Below are positions 26,291 to 34,155 of a stretch of 43,697 nucleotides of DNA, piece after piece. The position numbers were made by a program, and so were the translations under genes. Source of the DNA: Bacillus sp. 7884-1 (lineage in GTDB: Bacteria > Bacillota > Bacilli > Bacillales > Cytobacillaceae); assembly GCF_002272245.1 (NCBI RefSeq), contig NZ_NPDD01000182.1, positions 1-43,697 on the forward strand, in the 5' to 3' direction. The notes under the pieces were generated by a model. That model was not told the DNA's origin, ran no database searches, and was given only the letters and a program-made list of their open reading frames with translations. Positions within the stretch are counted from its first letter, which is position 1; every line of letters starts with the position of its first letter.

Positions 26291-26333
26291 AAACTTGACC
26301 TCCTTTTTCGTGGTATTCCCGAAGAATCGAAAA

Positions 26334-27629
26334 TTAGTTTCCTGAAATTGTTTCTGTTATCACATCTTCTAAAATGGTTAATCCCTTATCAAGCACATCT
26401 TCTTGAATATTAAGAGGAAGCATTAATCGGATCGTTTGCCCGCTTACACCGCAGTTCATAATGAGCAAGCCATTTTCCAGTGCTTTCGATTTAATTTTCG
26501 GTACAAATAAAGCAGCAGATTCAGAATTGAATTCAATACCGATCATCATGCCGACTCCTCGAACTTCAACGATGCCAGGTAAATGTCCTACCGAGTTTTG
26601 AAGTCTTCTGACAATCTCGGCACCGAGTTTAGCACTACGCTCTACTAACTTCTCTTCCTCAATGACCTCAATGTTTGCCAATGCCGCAGCACAAGAAACT
26701 GGATTTCCTCCAAATGTCGAACCATGACCAGCAGTCGGCCATTTTTCATGAAGCTCACGACTTGCTACAATGGCACCAAGAGGCATGCCGCCGGAAAGGG
26801 CTTTTGCTAGTACTAAAATATCAGGAGTCACATTCGCATGCTCTGACGCGAACATTTTGCCTGTACGACCAAATCCTGTTTGTACTTCGTCAAAGATAAG
26901 CAAAATGCCGTGTTCCTCTGTAATCTTTCTTAATTCCTGCAAAAAGCTTGGAGGTGCCGGATAATAGCCGCCTTCACCCATTACCGGTTCAATGATGATG
27001 GCCGCTACACGTGAAGGATCGACGCGTAAATCAAACAATTTCTGAAGCTGATTCAAGCAGTACTCTTCTGCTTCTTCTTCTTTAATGTTTTTCAGCTGGG
27101 TTGGGTACGGATATGGAACGTGGTACACCTCACCTAAAATTGGTTCATAATAACGACGGTATTTGGAGCTTGATGCCGTAATGGCTGTTGCTCCTAATGT
27201 ACGGCCATGAAACGATCCTTCAAAAGCAATAATGCCCGGTCTGCCTGTTGCCGCTTTTGCCAGTTTAAGCGCACCGTCAATGGCTTCAGCTCCCGAATTG
27301 GAGAAAAAAACAGTGTCTAGATTTCCTGGTGTGATATGAGCAAGCTTTTCTGCCAAATTTGCTGCCGTTTCATAATAACCATAGTTCAATCCAAGATGTA
27401 TCAAGGCTTCAGCTTGCTTCTGAATGGCTTCCACCATTTTTTTGTTCGTATGTCCGACTGCATTGACGGCCACTCCTGAGACGAAATCGATATATTCTTT
27501 TCCGTCTGTCGTCCAAAATTTGGCTCCATGCGCTTTTTCAATGACAAGTTCGGTCACCCTTGTCATGACAGGAGATAGATGCTTTCGTGCTTTTTCTTGA
27601 ATTTCGTTTGTTTTACTTTGCAATTTCAT
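26334..27629 (-). CDS. Class III aminotransferase, GABA aminotransferase type
   Basis: This 431-residue PLP enzyme has the fold-type I markers FFSNSGAEAIDGALKLAK, GSFHGRTLGAT, LLIFDEVQTGFGRTG (D247) and the PLP lysine K276 in LAKALSGGMPLGA. It resembles GabT-type 4-aminobutyrate aminotransferases. It would convert GABA and 2-oxoglutarate to succinate semialdehyde and glutamate, handing its product to the aldehyde dehydrogenase 43 nt downstream. I chose ATG 27629 (MKLQSKTNEI), 9 nt after AAAGG. The ATG at 27638 touches the ribosome site. Its 5' end overlaps the 3' end of the preceding aminotransferase gene by 17 nt, so translation is coupled. Confidence 0.9.
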   Translation of the reverse strand: MKLQSKTNEIQEKARKHLSPVMTRVTELVIEKAHGAKFWTTDGKEYIDFVSGVAVNAVGHTNKKMVEAIQKQAEALIHLGLNYGYYETAANLAEKLAHITPGNLDTVFFSNSGAEAIDGALKLAKAATGRPGIIAFEGSFHGRTLGATAITASSSKYRRYYEPILGEVYHVPYPYPTQLKNIKEEEAEEYCLNQLQKLFDLRVDPSRVAAIIIEPVMGEGGYYPAPPSFLQELRKITEEHGILLIFDEVQTGFGRTGKMFASEHANVTPDILVLAKALSGGMPLGAIVASRELHEKWPTAGHGSTFGGNPVSCAAALANIEVIEEEKLVERSAKLGAEIVRRLQNSVGHLPGIVEVRGVGMMIGIEFNSESAALFVPKIKSKALENGLLIMNCGVSGQTIRLMLPLNIQEDVLDKGLTILEDVITETISGN

Positions 27630-28998
27630 ATGCCTCATCCTTTCTTAATTGACCCTCGAATATCGATAATGATTCATCTAATATTCTCACAATCTCATCA
27701 ATCTCTTTTTTCGTGACATTTAAAGGGGGGCTGATGATTAGATGTTCCCCATTTGTGCCGTCAATTGAACCGGTGCCCGGATAAAAAACCGCACCAAGTT
27801 CCATCGCAATACCATTCAATGTTTCAGCTGCCTTTTCAGATGGATTGAACAGTAGATCACGATCACAATCCTTGATAAGCTCCATTCCAATTAAAAGCCC
27901 CCTGCCCCGGACATCGGATATACAGGTATGTTTTTGCTTAAGTTCCAAAAGCCCATCGAAAAGGTAAGAACTCTGCTCTTTCACGTTTTCGAGCACCCTG
28001 TCACGCTTATATACATCCAGGGCAGCCAGACCGGCTGCCACTGCCACAGGATGCCCGCTATAGGTATAGCCGTGAATAAATTTTCCGTCGCTGTTTTGAA
28101 TAAGCCCATCTATCAACCGTTCATGAACAATCATGCCGGCCAGCGGAGCATATCCTGCCGAAACCCCTTTTCCAAACGTGATGATATCAGGTTCGATTCC
28201 AATCTGTTCTGTCGCGAAGTTGGTACCAGTACGGCCGAATCCAGTCATCACTTCATCGATAATTAAGACGATTTCGTAACGGTCACACAACTCTCGAACT
28301 TTCTCAAAATAACCCGGCGGCGGTGGAACAGCACCTTGCTGGCTTCCAACAATCGGTTCGGCGATAAATACCGACACGTTCTCAGGACCAAGCTCTAAAA
28401 TGGTTCTTTCAATATCAGTTACACACGTCCAGTTTTGTTTGGAGAGACAATCATCTTTTTGACGATCGTATGGACATCGGTGGCAGTACGGAGAATAGAC
28501 ATGGGCATAGTTTAAAAGATTAGGAGTGTATGCATGTCTTCTTTTAACGTCTCCTCCTGCTGATAAAGAACCGATGGTGTTTCCGTGATACGATTGCCAA
28601 CGCCCGATCACAATGTGTTTTTGGGGTCTGCCGGCATCCCTATGAAATTGCCTCGCCAGCTTCAAAGCACTTTCATTTGCTTCTGAGCCTCCGGTTGTAA
28701 AATACACTTTATTTAAATGGTCTGGTGCCATTTTTCCGATTGTTTCAGCCAGTGCATGCAACGCTTTTGTCTCAAAACGCATTGTATGGACAAAAGCCGC
28801 TTTTTTTGCTTGTTCTGCCATCGCCTCTCCAATAGAAGAAATCCCATGACCCAAGTTGGCTGCAACCGCCCCCGAGCAAGCATCCAAATATTTTTTCCCG
28901 TTTTCATCTATAAGATAGATCCCTTCACCGTGGGTAATAATCGGGTACTCCTTTTTTAAATCTCGATGGAACACATAGTCTTTTTTTATTCCATCCAT
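27613..28998 (-). CDS. yodT: Class III aminotransferase, YodT type
   Basis: This 461-residue PLP enzyme has TTGGSEANESALKLAR, SYHGNTIGSLSAGG, VLIIDEVMTGFGRTG (D248) and PLP lysine K277 in TFGKGVSAGYAPL. It differs from the neighbouring GabT-like enzyme by a Cys-rich insert (YCHRCPYDRQKDDC, 171-184), seen in the YodT group of the B. subtilis kamA cluster. It is the likely beta-transaminase that turns acetyl-beta-lysine into 3-oxo-6-acetamidohexanoate. ATG 28998 (MDGIKKDYVF) lies inside the thiolase 3' end behind GGTGG. The longer frame from 29040 has no ribosome site and only reads thiolase codons out of frame. Confidence 0.9.
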   Translation of the reverse strand: MDGIKKDYVFHRDLKKEYPIITHGEGIYLIDENGKKYLDACSGAVAANLGHGISSIGEAMAEQAKKAAFVHTMRFETKALHALAETIGKMAPDHLNKVYFTTGGSEANESALKLARQFHRDAGRPQKHIVIGRWQSYHGNTIGSLSAGGDVKRRHAYTPNLLNYAHVYSPYCHRCPYDRQKDDCLSKQNWTCVTDIERTILELGPENVSVFIAEPIVGSQQGAVPPPPGYFEKVRELCDRYEIVLIIDEVMTGFGRTGTNFATEQIGIEPDIITFGKGVSAGYAPLAGMIVHERLIDGLIQNSDGKFIHGYTYSGHPVAVAAGLAALDVYKRDRVLENVKEQSSYLFDGLLELKQKHTCISDVRGRGLLIGMELIKDCDRDLLFNPSEKAAETLNGIAMELGAVFYPGTGSIDGTNGEHLIISPPLNVTKKEIDEIVRILDESLSIFEGQLRKDEAYEIAK

Positions 28999-30176
28999 CT
29001 TTCCACCACCATTGCCATTCCTAATCCCCCTGCTACACAAATCGTTGCAAGGCCATATTGCCGTTTTTGCTTTTCAAGCTCATGGCATAATGTAGTGACG
29101 ATTCTTGCACCGGAACACCCCAGTGGATGGCCTAGTGCAATCGCGCCTCCATTTACATTCACGTTGTCACCTTTAATGCCCCATTCTCTTAAACATGCAA
29201 GACTTTGAGCTGCGAACGCTTCATTTAATTCAATCAAATCGATATCTTCCAAACAAAGACCCGCTTTTTTCAACGCGATTTGGGAGGCAGGAATCGGACC
29301 GATTCCCATTTCTTTTGGTGATACACCCGCTACAGCAAAGGAACGAATCCTTGTCATAGGAACTACTCCAAGCTGTTCCGCTTTTTCTTCCGACATTAAC
29401 AGCAGCATTGAGGCTCCATCATTTCTGCCGGACGAGTTTCCGGCTGTTACCGTCCCATCCTTTTGAAACACAGGGCTTAGTGTTCCTAACTTTTCAATGT
29501 CCGTCAATCTTGGGTACTCGTCTATCGCAAAGTGTCTGATTCCCTTTTTTCCTTCCTTTACCGGAACTGGAATGATTTCTTCCTCAAAATATCCCATTTC
29601 AATTGCACGTTTCGTTTTCTGCTGACTCGTGAAGGCAAATTCGTCTTGTTCACGGCGGCTTATGTTATATTTTTCAGCAAGCCATTCGGCTGTTTGCCCC
29701 ATCGTAAATCGACCGTATATCTCTTCAGGCTGGGATTTTGGCTGACTTTCCGTATTTGAATCAAACAGTGTCAAATCTCCCATCTTAAGGCCGAATCGCG
29801 AACCGACTGTATAATGGGGAGCTTGAGACATACTTTCTACACCTCCTGCTAAAACAACCTCTGCCTGACCAGTCAAAATGGACATCGCTCCGTTAATGAC
29901 GGCCTGCATCCCCGAACCACACTGACGATGAACAGTATAAGCAGGAATCGATTCTGGAAAATGGGCATGTAATGCCGCGACTCTTGCAATATTCGGAGCA
30001 TGCGCACTCTGCTTTGTTTGGCCGACGATGACTTCATCGACAATATTGGCACTGTAACCGGAAGCCGAAAGATTATTTTTCATGATGAGGGATACGAGCT
30101 CTTCCGGGCGCGTATCCGCCAGTGATCCGCCGAGGTTTCCGATTGGAGTCCGAAATGCATTTACGATTACAACCAC
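28986..30176 (-). CDS. Thiolase (acetyl-CoA C-acyltransferase)
   Basis: This 396-residue thiolase has the acyl-accepting cysteine C86 (VHRQCGSGMQA), ELNEAFAAQ, GGAIALGHPLGCSGARI and the second catalytic Cys in TICVAGGLGMAM. It would cleave the 3-oxoacyl-CoA made by the CoA-transferase into acetyl-CoA and an acyl-CoA shorter by two carbons. In the proposed route the product is 4-acetamidobutyryl-CoA. The start is GTG 30176, sharing one base with the TAG stop of the CoA-transferase B subunit, which is a classic coupling signal. The end overlaps the YodT-like gene by 13 nt. B. subtilis has no thiolase in its kamA cluster, so this is an added gene. Confidence 0.92.
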   Translation of the reverse strand: MVVIVNAFRTPIGNLGGSLADTRPEELVSLIMKNNLSASGYSANIVDEVIVGQTKQSAHAPNIARVAALHAHFPESIPAYTVHRQCGSGMQAVINGAMSILTGQAEVVLAGGVESMSQAPHYTVGSRFGLKMGDLTLFDSNTESQPKSQPEEIYGRFTMGQTAEWLAEKYNISRREQDEFAFTSQQKTKRAIEMGYFEEEIIPVPVKEGKKGIRHFAIDEYPRLTDIEKLGTLSPVFQKDGTVTAGNSSGRNDGASMLLLMSEEKAEQLGVVPMTRIRSFAVAGVSPKEMGIGPIPASQIALKKAGLCLEDIDLIELNEAFAAQSLACLREWGIKGDNVNVNGGAIALGHPLGCSGARIVTTLCHELEKQKRQYGLATICVAGGLGMAMVVERWME

Positions 30177-30838
30177 TACGCAGTCACCTCTTTGCCTTTA
30201 TTGAAAGATTCAGCAATAAGGAAGGGTGCGTCTGTTTTCAGTTGAACTTCCTCAAGGGAAACTCCAGGGGACAGTTCAATAAGATGAAGTCCATCTTCCT
30301 TTACAGCGAACACCGCCAAATCGGTAATAATTAAATCCACTATTCGTTCCGATGTGATCGGATAGGTTAATTCCTTGACGATTTTTGACTCTCCCTGGTT
30401 AGACGTATGCATTGTTGTTACGATTACCTTTTTGGAGCCTTCCAATAAATCCATCGCCCCGCCTACACCAAGAACACTTTTTCCTGGAACGGCCCAGTTG
30501 GCGATCCGCCCAATCGCATCAATTTGTAGCACCCCAAGAATTGAAACACTTACATGTCCTCCGCGAATCATCGCAAAAGAGGAAGCACTATCAAAAAAGG
30601 ATGAACCTTCCAATACTGTGACAGGCAGTTTCCCTGCATTGACAAGATTTAGGTCAATATGCTCTGGCTCAGGGGTAGGACCTACACCAAGGATGCCGTT
30701 TTCCGAGTGTAGAAAAACTTTAACATCTGATGGAATGTAATCAGCCACCAGCGTTGGAATCCCTATACCCAAATTGACGATATCGCCATTCTTTAATTCC
30801 TTCGCCGCTCTTGCAGCAATGTATTGTTTCACGTTCAA
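30176..30838 (-). CDS. 3-oxoacid CoA-transferase, subunit B
   Basis: This 220-residue subunit (family of ScoB, AtoA, PcaJ and YodR/S) carries the catalytic glutamate in LHSENGILGVGP and the LGIGIPTLVADYIP nucleotide loop. It pairs with the A subunit immediately upstream. The start is TTG 30838, with GGCGGG about 8 nt before it inside the A-subunit 3' end. The two genes are 1 nt apart, so they make equimolar subunits. The likely reaction is transfer of CoA between acetyl-CoA, succinyl-CoA or acetamidobutyryl-CoA and the 3-oxo acid of the lysine route. Confidence 0.92.
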   Translation of the reverse strand: MNVKQYIAARAAKELKNGDIVNLGIGIPTLVADYIPSDVKVFLHSENGILGVGPTPEPEHIDLNLVNAGKLPVTVLEGSSFFDSASSFAMIRGGHVSVSILGVLQIDAIGRIANWAVPGKSVLGVGGAMDLLEGSKKVIVTTMHTSNQGESKIVKELTYPITSERIVDLIITDLAVFAVKEDGLHLIELSPGVSLEEVQLKTDAPFLIAESFNKGKEVTA

Positions 30839-30839
30839 G

Positions 30840-31496
30840 CTAGTTCCCGCCCTTCACAACGATAAAATCAACGTATAAATGAGGGGTCACAATTTCTTCA
30901 GGAGAAACTTGGCCAACCTCCACAATTTCGTCCACCTCTGCAATAACCACATCCGCAGCTGTTGCCATCATCGGATTGAAGTTTCTTGCCGATTTGTTGT
31001 ATATGAGATTTCCTAATTGATCCGCTTTTTTCGCTTTAATTAAAGCAAAATTGGCTTTAAGCGGCTCTTGGAACACATATTTTTTACCGTTAAGGGTCCG
31101 CTCTTCTTTGTTTTCGGCGATTTTTGTTCCTACGCTGACCGGTGTATAAAACCCTCCTAGTCCTGCACCACCCGCTCGAATAGCTTCAGACATCGTTCCT
31201 TGAGGGAGAAGCTCCACTTCTATTTCCTTATCCTGATAGGATTTAACCACCTCCGGGTTGCTTGTAAAATAAGAACCTATCGCTTTTTTTACTTGTTTTT
31301 GCCGAACTAAAACTCCAAGTCCTCTGCCTGGTTCACCAAGGTTATTACTAATAATCTCTAAGTCTTTGACTTCCGTCTGAGCCAAAGCGGCTATTAAACT
31401 AAGCGGACTTCCTACAAGCCCAAATCCCCCAACCATAATTCGCGAGCCGCTTTTAATCTTTTTTACAGCTTCTTCGCATGTAATCAGCTTGTTCAT
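30840..31496 (-). CDS. 3-oxoacid CoA-transferase, subunit A
   Basis: This 218-residue subunit has the Gly-rich opening KIKSGSRIMVGGFGLVGSP, EIISNNLGEPGRGLG, PQGTMSEAIRAGGAGLGGFY and VSVGTKIAENKEER. These are typical of ScoA/AtoD/PcaI. The start ATG 31496 (MNKLITCEEAV) lies 7 nt after AGGAAGGG; the upstream ATG 31517 has no site. A long imperfect hairpin (31551-31638) separates it from the DUF3870 gene, so expression of the enzymes may be uncoupled from the first gene. Substrate specificity within the family cannot be read from the sequence. Confidence 0.92.
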   Translation of the reverse strand: MNKLITCEEAVKKIKSGSRIMVGGFGLVGSPLSLIAALAQTEVKDLEIISNNLGEPGRGLGVLVRQKQVKKAIGSYFTSNPEVVKSYQDKEIEVELLPQGTMSEAIRAGGAGLGGFYTPVSVGTKIAENKEERTLNGKKYVFQEPLKANFALIKAKKADQLGNLIYNKSARNFNPMMATAADVVIAEVDEIVEVGQVSPEEIVTPHLYVDFIVVKGGN

Positions 31497-31550
31497 CCAT
31501 TTTCCCTTCCTCTCCATAGACTTTATTGGGTTTCAACAGTTCGGAAATAT

Positions 31551-31638
31551 AAAAAACCGAGCAAAACATAAATCCTCTATAAAGAATGTCGTTCCAACGA
31601 ACATTCCTTACAAAGAGTCCATGTCTGCCCGGTTTTAA
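31551..31638 (-). promoter_or_regulatory. Long imperfect hairpin in the operon, terminator or attenuator
   Basis: The arms AAACCGGGC and GCTCGGTTTTTT close an approx. 88-nt structure whose inside also pairs (CTCTTTGTAAGGAATG with CATTCTTTATAGAG, and TCGTT with AACGA). On the minus strand the right arm ends in six Ts. That is the layout of a terminator built on a long hairpin, lying between DUF3870 and CoA-transferase A. Read-through or antitermination would be needed for the downstream genes unless a promoter lies after it. Confidence 0.65.
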
Positions 31639-31647
31639 TAAGACCAT

Positions 31648-31666
31648 GGGAAGAGGTCATCTTCCC
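31648..31666 (-). terminator. Short hairpin after the DUF3870 gene
   Basis: A perfect 7-bp stem GGGAAGA/TCTTCCC with a 5-nt loop lies 19 nt after the stop codon. There is no T-run, so it may slow rather than stop transcription. Confidence 0.4.
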
Positions 31667-31685
31667 ACTTTATTATAACCAAACG

Positions 31686-32015
31686 TTATGTATTCATTTG
31701 CTTCACGTTATCCCAGTAACGTTGAACTGCAGCTTGAAGAGCCACAATGATCGCTTGCTGGGATGGAGCAAAATAAAAGCTTTGAATTCGTACAATCAGC
31801 GGCTCAACCCCGTCTTGAAGACAGTAGCCTATCAGCAGTTTTTGAAAATAATTTTTTGTTAATTCTGTTACGAATGTGAATTCGGCGCCGATAATTTTAT
31901 GTTCTTTCAGATCCACTTCGAGTACTATTCCCGCATGCTTATACATTTCATACATGGAAGTTCCCTGTGGAGCTTTTGCATATCCTGTAACAATCACTGT
32001 TTCAAGTGTTTGCAT
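31686..32015 (-). CDS. DUF3870 domain protein, 109 aa
   Basis: This small alpha/beta protein begins MQTLETVIVTGYAKAPQGTS and contains LEVDLKEHKIIGAEFTFV and KNYFQKLLIGYCLQDG, the DUF3870 pattern. Its function is unknown. The start ATG 32015 follows AAAGGAG at 10 nt; the frame extends upstream to 32051 without a better site. It is the first gene after the SigA promoter at 32069-32097, with a leader of about 45 nt. Two hairpins separate it from the CoA-transferase genes. Its position as first gene of a lysine operon suggests a regulatory or substrate-handling role, which is inference. Confidence 0.8.
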   Translation of the reverse strand: MQTLETVIVTGYAKAPQGTSMYEMYKHAGIVLEVDLKEHKIIGAEFTFVTELTKNYFQKLLIGYCLQDGVEPLIVRIQSFYFAPSQQAIIVALQAAVQRYWDNVKQMNT

Positions 32016-32068
32016 GCACCTAAATCTCCTTTGAAAAAACCAACTGATCATTTTCTTTTTCTAACTCG

Positions 32069-32097
32069 AGTATATGGGTCAGAAAAAACAATGTCAA
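32069..32097 (-). promoter_or_regulatory. SigA promoter of the lysine operon
   Basis: A perfect -35 TTGACA (32092-32097) and a near-perfect -10 TATACT (32069-32074) are exactly 17 nt apart on the minus strand, 54 nt upstream of the DUF3870 start. This is the best SigA promoter in the island. Confidence 0.85.
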
Positions 32098-32124
32098 TAT
32101 GAGTTTTCTAAATTTTCAAAAATG

Positions 32125-32139
32125 TTGAAGCGCTTTCAA
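32125..32139 (-). promoter_or_regulatory. cre-like palindrome (possible CcpA site)
   Basis: TTGAAAGCGCTTCAA is a palindrome that keeps the TGAAAGCG core of the CcpA box but departs at two positions on the 3' side. It lies about 65-75 nt upstream of the predicted transcription start, so it could mediate carbon-source control or activation. Confidence 0.45.
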
Positions 32140-32266
32140 TAACAATTAAACGCTTACGATTATTTTATTGAACTATAGCATTTTATAAATAAATAATTCT
32201 CCCTTGTATGCCAAAATCCTTCTAGAAAGATAAGAAATTTTCTTTTAGAAAAAGCGGAGGTGCCCC

Positions 32267-32644
32267 TTATACGTACTTAATATCAAGATTCACTTCAAAG
32301 ATTTCCCTCTGACGCCCAAATGAATTGAGTTCTACAGTTACGTCCATTGCTCCGATATGAGGAGCATCATAGCCGACAATATACTATGCCAATATAATTA
32401 AGCCAGGACAAGTCCCAAACGTCGACTTTCCTTCCTCAGCAAATTATTTTAAGTCTTCCATGAAATCGTATTTATCTATTATTCTGCGTATCGTTGGACT
32501 TTCTCCACCAGTAAGAAATAGCCCATCGACTTCTCCAAGCTGTTCTATCGTTTTAATAACAACAGCTTCTGCTTCAGCTTCTTCGATCGAACAAACATGT
32601 TCACGTACAGCCCCTTGTAATGCGAATACTCCGACCTTAAGCAA
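32267..32644 (-). pseudogene. pdxT: pdxT (glutaminase subunit of PLP synthase), dead
   Basis: ATG 32644 opens [20 protein letters not shown], and the early part matches PdxT ([19 protein letters not shown]). One frame continues through a TAA at 32444 and a TAG at 32384, retaining FAEEGKSTFGTCPGLIILA (nucleophile Cys region), YIVGYDAPHIGAMDVTVELN and SFGRQREIFEVNLDIKYV, then stops at 32267. The C-terminal third with the His-Glu of the triad is missing. So there are two nonsense codons plus truncation. It follows pdxS by 12 nt, the usual order. Confidence 0.92.
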
Positions 32645-32656
32645 TAGAAAAACTCC

Positions 32657-33538
32657 TTACCAACCACGATCCTGCATACGTGCTTCTGGAGGCAGAGTTG
32701 AAATTTCAATACCTTTCATTGCAATTCCAAGATTTTTTGAAATCTCTGCAATTAGTTTATAGTCCTGGTAGTGAGTCGTTGCTTCAACGATTGCTCTAGC
32801 GAATCTTACTGGGTTATCAGATTTAAAGATTCCTGAACCAACAAATACTCCATCAGCACCTAACTGCATCATAAGTGCAGCATCAGCAGGCGTTGCTACT
32901 CCACCAGCTGCAAAGTTTACTACAGGTAGGCGTCCATGATGTTTAATCTCAAGAAGTAGTTCATATGGTGCTCCAAGTAGCTTTGCCTCTGTCATCAGTT
33001 CATCTTCACTCATTGTAACGACTTTACGTACTTGTGCATTTACCTTACGGATATGACGAACAGCTTCTACGATATTACCAGTTCCCGGCTCTCCTTTTGT
33101 ACGAAGCATGGATGCACCTTCACCAATACGGCGTGCGGCTTCCCCAAGATCACGGCAACCACAAACAAATGGAACAGTGTAAGCTTTTTTATTTAGATGG
33201 TATTCTTCATCTGCTGGTGTTAAAACTTCACTCTCATCAATATAATCAACGCCCATTGCCTCAAGTACTCGGGCTTCTACGATGTGTCCGATACGTGCTT
33301 TTGCCATAACTGGAATGGAAACCGCATTCATGACTTCTTCAGTAATTCGTGGATCTGCCATTCTTGCTACCCCGCCAGTTGCACGGATATCAGAAGGAAC
33401 GCGCTCTAATGCCATAACAGCTACCGCTCCTGCTTCCTCTGCTATTTTTGCTTGCTCTGCATTCACAACGTCCATAATGACGCCGCCCTTTTGCATTTCA
33501 GCCATGCCTCTTTTTACACGATCCGTACCTGTTTTCAA
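32657..33538 (-). CDS. pdxS: Pyridoxal 5'-phosphate synthase subunit PdxS
   Basis: This 293-residue TIM-barrel enzyme builds PLP from ribose 5-phosphate, glyceraldehyde 3-phosphate and ammonia. The catalytic lysines K80 ([10 protein letters not shown]) and K148 ([10 protein letters not shown]) and Asp23 (IMDVVN) are present. Length matches B. subtilis PdxS (294). TTG 33538 is the start, behind AAAGGGGG. Its glutaminase partner pdxT next door is dead, so here PdxS would need free ammonia or a PdxT made elsewhere. Bacillus genomes normally carry pdxST near serS, so this is probably an extra copy, kept next to PLP-dependent KamA and two aminotransferases. Confidence 0.95.
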   Translation of the reverse strand: MKTGTDRVKRGMAEMQKGGVIMDVVNAEQAKIAEEAGAVAVMALERVPSDIRATGGVARMADPRITEEVMNAVSIPVMAKARIGHIVEARVLEAMGVDYIDESEVLTPADEEYHLNKKAYTVPFVCGCRDLGEAARRIGEGASMLRTKGEPGTGNIVEAVRHIRKVNAQVRKVVTMSEDELMTEAKLLGAPYELLLEIKHHGRLPVVNFAAGGVATPADAALMMQLGADGVFVGSGIFKSDNPVRFARAIVEATTHYQDYKLIAEISKNLGIAMKGIEISTLPPEARMQDRGW

Positions 33539-33658
33539 TGTTAAGCCCCCTTTGATGATTTTTGAAGGTATCTATTTCTTTTACAAGGAAATCACATCTA
33601 ATTCAATAGGAATTAACTTTAAACAAAAACATTTGTCATCTTAGCTTTTTTAAAGATC

Positions 33659-33902
33659 TTATATAATCATTTTTATATCAGTCTGTAGCTGTAGTTCTTG
33701 TTCGTCGCTTCCGTCCTGTTCACGATTCTTTTTAATTAATCGATTTTGGAATCGTTAATAAATTTCGTTGTATACGTTTGGAAGGACCCAGAAACTGGCA
33801 TTGCTATAGACAATTCACCTAGGCAAAGCGTGAGATCCTAACTAAATGCCGAGTCTTCATCGTTCTTTTCAATTCATTTGTGTTGTTTTCTTGTAAATAC
33901 AT
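33659..33902 (-). pseudogene. Amino-acid permease remnant with two internal deletions
   Basis: ATG 33902 sits behind AAAGGAG and opens MYLQENNTNELKRTMKTRHL, the cytoplasmic N-terminus of an APC-family amino-acid permease (E-L-K-R-x-M-K-x-R-H-L). After VRIS the reading jumps, in another frame, to LCLGELSIAMPVSGSFQTYT, then TKFIN. That is the conserved loop after helix 2-3 of these permeases. A last piece in another frame (KKNREQDGSDEQELQLQTD...) could be the C-terminal tail ending at 33659. More than 400 codons are missing. It is the first gene after the sigma-54 promoter at 34081-34096. Confidence 0.8.
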
Positions 33903-34080
33903 AGAATTTCTCCTTTCATCTCCTTAAAAATGCATGTGTTTCCATTTTGTTTCCAATAATAGCGATAAAATTTTCAAAAAATAATACTTCACATTCCTGT
34001 CACATTTTGATGATCAGGCTTATAGGAAACTTTACAACAGCCAAATAATTCAAAATTATCACTATTTCAAACTATTAAAT

Positions 34081-34096
34081 TGCAATTTCCGTGCCA
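34081..34096 (-). promoter_or_regulatory. Sigma-54 (-24/-12) promoter
   Basis: On the minus strand the sequence is TGGCACGGAAATTGCA, which matches the sigma-54 consensus TGGCAC-N5-TTGCA at every position with exact spacing. Transcription would start near 34069 and enter the permease remnant, then pdxS. The divergent gene on the right encodes a sigma-54 activator. Confidence 0.85.
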
Positions 34097-34138
34097 AATG
34101 TAAAAACCCCTATTTGTGAACTTTCTGTGAAACCAATA

Positions 34139-34155
34139 TGCCAAATTTCTTGGCA
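34139..34155 (-). promoter_or_regulatory. Palindrome, possible enhancer site of the sigma-54 activator
   Basis: TGCCAA-ATTTC-TTGGCA is a perfect 6-5-6 inverted repeat centred about 78 bp upstream of the predicted sigma-54 start, the usual distance for an enhancer-bound activator dimer. Confidence 0.5.

Noticed and set aside
33780..33900. Possible cyclic-di-GMP or other riboswitch (GGCAAAGCG stretch)
   Set aside because: On the minus strand the same bases encode the permease fragment LGELSIAMPVSGSF and its N-terminus, which explains the sequence better.
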